Shown here: positions 57,684 to 64,000 of the stretch, piece after piece
Numbering within the stretch: the first letter of the stretch is position 1
Layout of the letters: each line of letters begins with the position of its first letter
Assembly: GCA_964550025.1 (NCBI GenBank)
Contig: CAZJYI010000032.1
Coordinates: 1 to 64,000 of the forward strand
Direction of reading: 5' to 3'
Source: CAZJYI01 sp964550025
GTDB taxonomy: Bacteria; Verrucomicrobiota; Kiritimatiellia; UBA8416; CAYOBW01
DNA: 64,000 nucleotides
The notes under the pieces: model-generated
The model's database searches: none
Seen by the model: only the letters and a program-made list of their open reading frames with translations
Told to the model about the DNA's origin: nothing
Position numbers and translations under genes: made by a program

Positions 57684-57810
57684 GCGGGTTTCGTGGCGCG
57701 TGGCGGAGCAGATTAAGTAGGAAGATCAGGTAGATAGGTCAAGTACGCCCATCGACTCTTAATCTACCTACTTAATCTCCCTCCCCGATCTTCCGGCGTC
57801 CCCATTTTTT
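57684..57810. repeat. Dispersed internally repeated palindrome, copy 3 (inverted relative to copy 1)
   Basis: Left units CAGATTAAGTAG, AGATCAGGTAG and AGGTCAAGTAC (57709-57745) oppose TTAATCTAC and CTACTTAATCTC (57759-57779). The stretch 57769-57805, including CTCCCTCCCCGATCTTCCGG, is the reverse complement of 37636-37672 with one mismatch; the left flank matches copy 2 at 32 of 37 positions. It lies just downstream of the anti-sigma gene and ends in a T run (CCCATTTTTT), so it could also terminate transcription. The remaining 187 bp up to the next gene show nothing but a good ribosome site at its end. Confidence 0.75.
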
Positions 57811-57997
57811 CGCGCCTACATTCCCTTATGTAAGTCTTTGTCAATAAGCACCTTGCAGAAGCCGCCATCTGCCGGCGACCCCGTTCTGCAAAAAAAAGGT
57901 CACTTTTTCGGGAATAGCATGTCCCCGCCGCGGCTCTCACCTTCAAGAAACGCGATCATAGTGATCGACGTACTTCACAAGGCAAGGAGGAGCCAAA

Positions 57998-59635
57998 ATG
58001 AAGGTTGCAGGACTGTATGGTGCGGCATTGTTGCTCATTCTCGCGGGTGTTCCAAATCAGAGTCGTGGACAGGGCGTTCCCGACGGCGGGATGCTGGATT
58101 CCGACCACGGACTGACTCCAGTGATCTGCCTGGACGGCACGCCCGACCCGATCACGGTCAGCAACAACTCCGCCAGCGCTCTGAGCTACGCTTACATCGT
58201 CACCGACGACATGGGCGGCGTGCTGGCCTATCCGCCAGGAAACACCATCGACCTTGACGGCGCAACTCCCGGCGTGTGCCGCATCTACGGCATCAGCTAC
58301 GAAGGCACGCTCAACGAAACCACCGGCATTCCGGTAACCAGCGTGACCGCCAGCGGCGCCCACGATCTCTCCGACAACTACATCGAGGTCACCCGCACCG
58401 TTCCCGACGGCGGGATGCTCGACTCCGACCGTGGACTGACCCCGGTGATCTGCCTGGACGGTACGCCTGATCCGATTACGGTCAGCAACAACTCCACCAG
58501 CGCGCTGAACTACGCCTACATCGTCACCGACGACATGGGCGGCGTGCTGGCCTATCCGCCCGGCAACGTGATCGACCTCGACGGCGCCACTCCCGGCGTG
58601 TGCCGCATCTACGGCATCAGCTATGAAGGGACGCTCAATGAGACCACCGGCATTCCGGTAACCAACGTCACCGCCAGCGGCTGCCACGACCTCTCCGGCA
58701 ACTACGTCGAGGTCACCCGAATCGGAGTGGACGGCGGACAGGTCATGCATGTCGCGGGACACACTGCCATCACGATCTGCCTTGACGCAAATCCCGATCC
58801 GCTCCCGATGACGAATACGAGTGTCTACACTGACATGCCGTACACCTATATCGTGACGGATGACAGCGGGATGGTGTTGGCCTTTCCTCCCGGCGGCACG
58901 ATCGACCTGAACGGGGCGACTCCCGGTGTATGCCGAATCTATGGCATCAGCTATACGGGGGTGCTGGACAGGGCTACCGGTGTGAGTGTCGGAGCGGTCA
59001 CTTCCTCGGTATGCTCGGACCTTTCCGACAACTACGTACGCGTCACCCGTCATGACACCGGGTCGGGGTGCGACACCAACATCAGCTTCGAGGGCACGGG
59101 GCGCCTGTTGCCAAACAATACCATCGCCCTGTCGATCAAGACCATGTATGGCAAGACGTACGTCCTGGAGGCGACCGACAGTCTTCTTGCTCCTGACTGG
59201 CAGCCGGTGCTGAGTGACATCGTCGGGAACGGGGAACTCCAGGATATCGCCGCCCCCGTCGCTCCCGGAGAAGACAGCCGCTTCTACCGCTTCCGGGAGC
59301 AGGAGCCCCTGCATGAGAAAGTGGGAGCGTCGGCGCCCCTGTCGACCCTGGCCCACGATGTCAGTGGAACGTGCACCATCGTGGACAACGACACCATCGA
59401 GATCACGAACTTCAACTATGACGGCGGTGGTATCGACGTGCAAGTCGTCGTGTCGGCTAACGCGAGTTTCGCGCCCTACACGAGCATCTCCCATGACCTG
59501 GTGCGCGGCACGCCGTACAACAACGAGACGCTGACGTTTGACCTGCCTCCCACTGTCTCACTCGACAATGTAAACTACATCAGTATCTGGTGCGTCCCGT
59601 TTGGCGCCAGTTTCGGTGACGGACAATTCAACTGA
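57998..59635 (+). CDS. Secreted protein with three 108-residue repeats and a C-terminal DM13 domain
   Basis: 545 residues with a signal peptide (ending QSRGQG) and AAGGAGGAG upstream. Three tandem units of exactly 324 bp start at 58076, 58400 and 58724; each has PVICLDGTPDPITVSN-like, YAYIVTDDMGGVLAYPPGN and ATPGVCRIYGISYEGTLNET segments. Units 1 and 2 are nearly identical in DNA; unit 3 has diverged. Then comes a beta-rich module typical of PVC surface proteins (LEATDSLLAPDWQPV, SRFYRFRE) and a C-terminal DM13 domain (IVDNDTIEITNFNYDGGGID, NYISIWCVPFGASFGDGQF) with its conserved Cys, a domain proposed for electron transfer. Each repeat has two or three cysteines. Function unknown. Confidence 0.75.
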   Translation: MKVAGLYGAALLLILAGVPNQSRGQGVPDGGMLDSDHGLTPVICLDGTPDPITVSNNSASALSYAYIVTDDMGGVLAYPPGNTIDLDGATPGVCRIYGISYEGTLNETTGIPVTSVTASGAHDLSDNYIEVTRTVPDGGMLDSDRGLTPVICLDGTPDPITVSNNSTSALNYAYIVTDDMGGVLAYPPGNVIDLDGATPGVCRIYGISYEGTLNETTGIPVTNVTASGCHDLSGNYVEVTRIGVDGGQVMHVAGHTAITICLDANPDPLPMTNTSVYTDMPYTYIVTDDSGMVLAFPPGGTIDLNGATPGVCRIYGISYTGVLDRATGVSVGAVTSSVCSDLSDNYVRVTRHDTGSGCDTNISFEGTGRLLPNNTIALSIKTMYGKTYVLEATDSLLAPDWQPVLSDIVGNGELQDIAAPVAPGEDSRFYRFREQEPLHEKVGASAPLSTLAHDVSGTCTIVDNDTIEITNFNYDGGGIDVQVVVSANASFAPYTSISHDLVRGTPYNNETLTFDLPPTVSLDNVNYISIWCVPFGASFGDGQFN

Positions 59636-59668
59636 GGGTGTGCGGGTATCGTGCCCGCACACCCTTTC
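59636..59668 (+). terminator. Rho-independent-type hairpin after the DM13 gene
   Basis: GGGTGTGCGGG (59636-59646) pairs perfectly with CCCGCACACCC (59654-59664) around a 7-base loop, immediately after the stop codon, followed by TTTCC. A strong 11-bp stem with a short T run. Confidence 0.75.
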
Positions 59669-59879
59669 CAAACAGGGGACAGAGCCAATGGTCGAGTGAT
59701 TGCGAACGCTGCGGTATCGGGGCAGGGCGTGGTTGAAACGCAACTGACGGGACAGATGTCCCAACGTGCGAGCCTTTCTTCAAGCTACGACCAACCACCT
59801 CTGCCCCGTTTATCGCGGGACGGGCTTTCTCTCTGACTGGATGCAGGGGCGCGTCCTTGATTCGTCACACGTCGCCGCC

Positions 59880-60161
59880 ATGGAGCCGAAACTGCAGGTT
59901 CGCATCGGTATTCACTCCGGCGAAGTCGTCGCGGGTGTGATTGGAAAGAAGAAGTTCAGCTACGACCTGTGGGGAGACACGGTCAACACGGCCGCCAGGC
60001 TGGAATCCCACGGGGAGAATGGCCGAATCCACTGCAGCAAGCTCACCCGCGATCTCCTAAAAAACCAGTACGAGTTCACGGACAACGGACTGGTCGATCT
60101 CAAAGGGAAAGGCGAGGTTCACACTTACTTCCTGGACGGTGTCCGATCAGAAAAGGCCTGA
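59880..60161 (+). pseudogene. C-terminal fragment of an adenylate/guanylate cyclase
   Basis: About 93 codons match the end of a class III cyclase domain: LQVRIGIHSGEVVAGVIGKK, KFSYDLWGDTVNTAARLESH, GRIHCSKLTRDLL and GLVDLKGKGEVHTYFLDG. The metal- and base-binding first half of the domain is missing. The open frame extends upstream to 59766, but that part shows no homology I recognise, and there is no ribosome site. The last 15 bases overlap the end of the opposing fucosidase gene. It is probably a fragment left by rearrangement, and not functional. Confidence 0.65.
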
Positions 60162-61553
60162 CAGAACCAGGGATCCGTCTTTGCCGGGCGTGGGTAGAGC
60201 GGACTCAACGTCCAATGTCCCCTCGACCTCAACAACCACCACGCTGTTGATCTCGTCCGGGGCTTCGCGTGGCAGGGACACGACGACATCTGAGTCCTGT
60301 CGGTGGGTCTTCAGGGGTGCCTTGCCGGCGAGCAGGTAGGCCTGCTTGATCTCGTTTTTCAAACCGGGCACCAGCAGCTTCCCGTCCTCGGGCCAGTCGA
60401 AGACATGCAGGTAGAGTGTCGTCCCGTCGGGGGTTGCCTTCCTGGTGCATCGTCCCCACTCCAACTCGCCAAAGGGACTGGCGGCCGTGCCGTAGACGGA
60501 CTCGCCGTTGGTCTTCATCCACCGCCCGATGGCCTTGAGGCGTTCAACCGCCTCGGGCAGGAGGTTCCCGTTGCCGGTCGGACTGACATTGAGCAGGTAG
60601 TTGCCCCCTTTGCCGGCTATGTCCGCCAGGTTCCGAATCAGCCTGGACGTGGACTTGAAATCCCTGTCGGAGCGCTTGTAGCCCCAGCTGCCGCTGATGG
60701 GCATGCAGACTTCCCAGAATTCATCCGGCGGCGCCTGCTTCGGGATGTGGCGTTCAAAGGTCTTGTGGTCGCCCGGGTAGTCCTTTCCCAGGCGGTCATT
60801 GGTGATGACGCCCGGCTGCAGGTCCGTGCTGGAATGGAGAGCGTCGAACGCCTCCCTGCTCATGTCACGGGGGGTATCCCACCAGAAGATCCCGATAGGA
60901 CCATAGTCCGTAAGCAGTTGCCTGATCTCGGGCGCCGCCTTCTCACGAACGTATTCATCGAAGCTGACGCGTTTGATGCTCTTGTCCCAGTTGTTTCCCA
61001 TGCCGCCCGGGTGGTGCCAGTCCTGGCACTGCGAGTAGTAGAACCCGAAGCGTATCCCCTGCTCCCGGCAGGCCTCGGCCAGCTCCTTCATGATGTCACG
61101 CTTGAACGGAGTGGCCTCAACGACGTTGTAGGGGCTGGCCTTGGAGTGGAACATCGAGAAGCCGTCATGGTGCTTGGCCGTGATGACCAGGTACTTCATG
61201 CCGGCTTCCTTCGCCAGTCCCACGAAGGCTTCGGCATCGAAACCCACAGGGTTGAACCGCGCGGCGTACTGCTCATACTCCGCAATCGGGATCTTGCCCC
61301 TGTTCATCATCCACTCGGCACTGTTGGGCAGCTTCCGCCCCTTGTACTCCCCGCCGACAACCGAGTAGATCCCCCAGTGGACAAACATCCCGAAGCGGGC
61401 GGACGTCCACCACTGCATCCGTGCCGCACGCTGCTTCGGCGTCTCCTTCGCTCGCGACCACCCTGACTCCGTTTCCGCGGGCGCCATGACACTGCCCAAC
61501 AGGGCGCACACAAGCCCGCCACACACCAACCCCGCCCTTCTTCTCGCCAGCAT
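60147..61553 (-). CDS. Alpha-L-fucosidase, GH29
   Basis: 468 residues with a signal peptide (LVCGGLVCALLGSVMAPAE). GH29 landmarks: WWTSARFGMFVHWGIYSVVG, YLVITAKHHDGFSMFHSKAS, FGFYYSQCQDWHHP, GIFWWDTPRD with nucleophile D226, and NYLLNVSPTGNGNLLPEAVE. A C-terminal beta-sandwich follows. It cleaves terminal alpha-L-fucose outside the cytoplasm, which would feed FucI at the other end of the window. GGGAGG lies upstream of ATG 61553. It is a single-gene unit by spacing. Confidence 0.94.
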   Translation of the reverse strand: MLARRRAGLVCGGLVCALLGSVMAPAETESGWSRAKETPKQRAARMQWWTSARFGMFVHWGIYSVVGGEYKGRKLPNSAEWMMNRGKIPIAEYEQYAARFNPVGFDAEAFVGLAKEAGMKYLVITAKHHDGFSMFHSKASPYNVVEATPFKRDIMKELAEACREQGIRFGFYYSQCQDWHHPGGMGNNWDKSIKRVSFDEYVREKAAPEIRQLLTDYGPIGIFWWDTPRDMSREAFDALHSSTDLQPGVITNDRLGKDYPGDHKTFERHIPKQAPPDEFWEVCMPISGSWGYKRSDRDFKSTSRLIRNLADIAGKGGNYLLNVSPTGNGNLLPEAVERLKAIGRWMKTNGESVYGTAASPFGELEWGRCTRKATPDGTTLYLHVFDWPEDGKLLVPGLKNEIKQAYLLAGKAPLKTHRQDSDVVVSLPREAPDEINSVVVVEVEGTLDVESALPTPGKDGSLVLSGLF

Positions 61554-61589
61554 ATCGAGGACCTCCCTTCCTGGCCTGGTCTATTCATC

Positions 61590-61785
61590 ACGCCCCCACC
61601 GACCTTGCGTCGGTGGAGCGCAGGATTGTGAGATAGGCGTGACACACACAGCCGGTCTCGAGCCCGAGTGGAGCGAGTTCCGTGCGAAGCTCTCTCCTCG
61701 CACATCGCGGGCTCCAGGTAGCTCTCTCACCCCTACCTGTCGCTGCCCATCCGTGGTTTCACCGACGCAAGGCCGGTGGGGACCC
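61590..61785. repeat. Paired palindromic element between fucosidase and lamin-tail genes
   Basis: The 22-mer at 61594-61615 (CCCCACCGACCTTGCGTCGGTG), itself a hairpin, recurs in reverse orientation at 61760-61781 with one difference, so the two copies bracket about 145 bp of non-coding DNA. The left copy also shares ACGCCCCCACCG and CGGTGGAGCG with the element at 5806. The arrangement looks like a small non-autonomous mobile element; the divergently readable 315-bp gap has no gene. Confidence 0.6.
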
Positions 61786-61868
61786 TTCTCCCATGATTAC
61801 CATGGACGGCATGGAGGCACCCAAGGAAAAAGGGGCGCAAACAGGCTTCCGATGCAGCAACAGACGCG

Positions 61869-64000
61869 CTATTCATTGTCGACGGTAAGCCGGTAAAACA
61901 TGGAGCCCGCCGCACTCGGCGCTGTGGTGAGCGTGTTCATCGGGGGCGTGGCCGGTATCGATGTGCGCATGCGTCCAAACGTGGAAAGCAGATTGGTGGT
62001 CGTCCACAGGGAGTAGTACTTGCCCGTCGCGCTGAGCCAAGTGATGGCGTGGTCAGGTGAGAACCGCACCGACACAATAGCAAGCACGGATGCTGCGTTG
62101 GTCGGGTTCGTCCCGGCGCGCCACTCGTCGAGGTTGGATGCCCCGTCACCGTCCCAGTCATCCTGCGCATCGCCGTTCGGTTCGTCCGTTCCGCCGAAGT
62201 GCGTCGTCTCCCATTCGTCCGGCATGCCGTCACCGTCGGCGTCGGGGTCGGGGGCGACACCGCCCACGGAGCCTGGGGTTACGTTGGAAGACGAAGTCCA
62301 ACTGGCGGGGTCATTGGCATACAGGGCCGTGTCTACCCGCGCCAACGACACGCCCCCCGTGTTGGCCTCCGCGGGCCAGGGTGCTTCGTTGTCGTACTCG
62401 ACCAGCTCGTGGAGAATATAGGGGATCTCGCCCGTTCCTGCTTCCGGTTCGCCCGGCCGGGTCACCATCACGTCTTCGCCCGCGTTGTCCAGCTTGCCGT
62501 CGTAGGGCCCCAGAACGGTCACGCCGCCTGAAACCGTGTAGACAGCGGCAAACGCCGCCGCGTTGGTCTCCGTGACGACGACGCAGCTTCCCGGCGCCAG
62601 GTCGGTCCCCTCCGGGAACGTGAACTCTACGGCGCCTTCCAGTCGCCACGTGTTGGTCGGGCGAGCCGCGTCGTACAGCGGCACGTTCGTCGTGGCCGTG
62701 TTGCAGAGCTCGATGAACTCGTACGCATTGCTCTCCGGGTGATACAGCAGCTCCGTAATCACAACCGGTCCCACGCGGGGATAGGCGTTGGACGAACCGG
62801 AGGTCGCCGCGCTCTGCGCCGTGAAGTCGCTGCTTCCATCGCTCTTCACGTGCCGTCCGAAGGTGATATCACGATCAGCCGCTCCGAACGGCATCTCCAA
62901 CCGGTAGCCGGTCAGCTCGCCACCATCGCCGGAGGAAAGGTAGATCGCATCGCCGAGCTCGCTCAGCGCGAAGCCATTGGTGCCGGCCACGCTCGTGCCG
63001 AAGTGATCGTGCTCGGTCAGGACGAGGTATCCGTCCGTTGATATCGACGGCAGTCCGCTGAGCTGCACCTTCGCAAGGTTGTCTTCGTCATCACTCAGGT
63101 ACCAGCCGTTGATGCCGATCGCGTTGGTCGAAGTGTTGTGCAGTTCGACCCAATCCCCCGGGTCATCCTGGTCCTGGTGGGTGAGCGCCTCGTTGATCAC
63201 CAGGTCGCCGGGCGCCGGGAAATCGACCGGCCCGCTTCCGGGGGTGCCGCCGGCGTAAGCGCTCGGACGCCAGGCCGTGCTCTCGTTCCACGTGTTCGTG
63301 TCGGCGGAAGCGTCCAGCAGCGTCAGCGAGAAGCCTTCGCCATCGGTGATGTCGTACCAGTTGTCATCGTACGAGAAGCGCTGGATGGTACGCCCCAGGC
63401 CGTCGGTGAGCGTAATGCCCTCGCCGCCGTTGGCCAGCGCCCCGTTGGGGTCGAAGAACCTTCCCCGGTACTCTCCCGCTACACGGGCTGTTTCGCCGGC
63501 TGTGTAGCGCAGGACAAAGGCGTCGTAGTCGCTCACCAGCACCACGTATTCTCCTGCGCCGAGTGTGGCGATGTCGCCGTCGGTGAAGTCAAAGTAGACG
63601 CCTTCGCTGAATTCGGTGCCGGCGAGGCCAACCGTCTCGGTCCCGGTGTTCCGGATCTCGATGAACTCGAAGTCGGCGCCCGTGTAGTTGGTCCCGACGC
63701 CGTCGGGGACGGTGGCGTTGTACATGATCTCAGTCACGCGCAGGGGCGACGCGGCGTCCAGGACGAACGTGGCTTCCGTGAGCGCACTCCATGTGCTCCC
63801 GCTGCGAACGCGCGCTTTGACCTGCGTGGACTTCGTCAGCGTGAGGGACGAACTGTAGGCGGTGCCGGCCACGCTGCCGCCGATCGCGCGCGGGTCGGAG
63901 CCGTCGGTGGTGTAGTAGATCGTGCTGCTGCCGGAGATGGAGAGCGAGAATCCGGAAGCAATGCTGCCGCCGTGCTGGTTGAACTGTGGGGCGGCGACGC
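61869..64000 (-). CDS. Large secreted lamin-tail-domain protein, 5' end beyond the window
   Basis: At least 710 residues, open to the window edge. From the N-terminal side: a chitobiase C-terminal-like segment (YYTTDGSDPRAIGG then SLTLTKSTQVKARV), three lamin-tail domains (RVTEIMYNATVPDG, DLVINEALTHQDQDDPGDWV, PVVITELLYHPESNAYEFIE), an aspartate-rich calcium-type motif (DPDADGDGMPDEWETTHFGG) and a C-terminal module ending FYRLTVDNE. In PVC bacteria this arrangement is often preceded by a CotH-kinase domain, which would lie outside the window. It is probably an outer-surface or secreted protein of unknown function. The C-terminal module resembles the one in the DM13 protein. Confidence 0.8.
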   Translation of the reverse strand, partial: VAAPQFNQHGGSIASGFSLSISGSSTIYYTTDGSDPRAIGGSVAGTAYSSSLTLTKSTQVKARVRSGSTWSALTEATFVLDAASPLRVTEIMYNATVPDGVGTNYTGADFEFIEIRNTGTETVGLAGTEFSEGVYFDFTDGDIATLGAGEYVVLVSDYDAFVLRYTAGETARVAGEYRGRFFDPNGALANGGEGITLTDGLGRTIQRFSYDDNWYDITDGEGFSLTLLDASADTNTWNESTAWRPSAYAGGTPGSGPVDFPAPGDLVINEALTHQDQDDPGDWVELHNTSTNAIGINGWYLSDDEDNLAKVQLSGLPSISTDGYLVLTEHDHFGTSVAGTNGFALSELGDAIYLSSGDGGELTGYRLEMPFGAADRDITFGRHVKSDGSSDFTAQSAATSGSSNAYPRVGPVVITELLYHPESNAYEFIELCNTATTNVPLYDAARPTNTWRLEGAVEFTFPEGTDLAPGSCVVVTETNAAAFAAVYTVSGGVTVLGPYDGKLDNAGEDVMVTRPGEPEAGTGEIPYILHELVEYDNEAPWPAEANTGGVSLARVDTALYANDPASWTSSSNVTPGSVGGVAPDPDADGDGMPDEWETTHFGGTDEPNGDAQDDWDGDGASNLDEWRAGTNPTNAASVLAIVSVRFSPDHAITWLSATGKYYSLWTTTNLLSTFGRMRTSIPATPPMNTLTTAPSAAGSMFYRLTVDNE

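Overview
The window is a GC-rich bacterial chromosome segment dominated by secreted polysaccharide-degrading and related enzymes. Sulfatases, GH29, GH78, GH2 and GH50-type hydrolases, large PQQ-like propellers with a methyltransferase-like head, sulfatase-modifying-factor-fold proteins without the catalytic cysteines, an HzsA-like cytochrome and a lamin-tail surface protein together point to the PVC superphylum. Kiritimatiellota is my best guess, with Lentisphaerota, Verrucomicrobiota and Planctomycetota as alternatives. This is inference from protein families; no rRNA or tRNA gene was seen.

Layout. 0-9.3 kb: partial L-fucose isomerase divergent from an AraC regulator that overlaps a huge secreted propeller, with a second such propeller facing it. 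9.5-18.7 kb: a giant two-metallopeptidase-motif surface protein, a SUMF-fold protein and a YVTN-propeller dihaem cytochrome, followed by a scar of four truncated genes. 18.9-32.8 kb: a minus-strand run of GH50-like agarase, a paralogue of the giant protein, SUMF-fold protein, HzsA-like cytochrome and GH78 rhamnosidase. 32.9-42.8 kb: AraC regulator divergent from a hypothetical/sulfatase/GPH-transporter operon, then a second sulfatase and a GH2 enzyme. 43.4-44.4 kb: a C_GCAxxG-type redox protein with a 53-residue cysteine-rich microprotein. 44.9-49.9 kb: ArsR, MMPL transporter, LolA-like protein and DUF1302 barrel, tightly overlapping. 50.5-55.9 kb: a secreted GH2 paralogue and an enolase-superfamily enzyme among several deletion remnants. 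56.1-64 kb: ECF sigma/anti-sigma pair, a repeat protein with a DM13 domain, a cyclase fragment, GH29 fucosidase and a lamin-tail protein that runs off the end.

How it may work together. The hydrolases and sulfatases would strip sulfate, fucose, rhamnose and galactose-type residues from an algal or mucin-like sulfated glycan. The GPH transporter would import the sugars, FucI would isomerise fucose, and the enolase-superfamily enzyme would act on an acid sugar. Two AraC regulators sit divergently beside sugar-use genes, as expected for inducer control. 

The most notable non-gene structure is a family of dispersed, internally repeated palindromes (three copies, two sharing 36 of 37 bases in opposite orientation) and a second palindromic family near 5.8 and 61.6 kb. 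The most notable gene-level pattern is nine gene remnants; at least two of them keep the signal peptide and join it in frame to a distant part of the same protein type.
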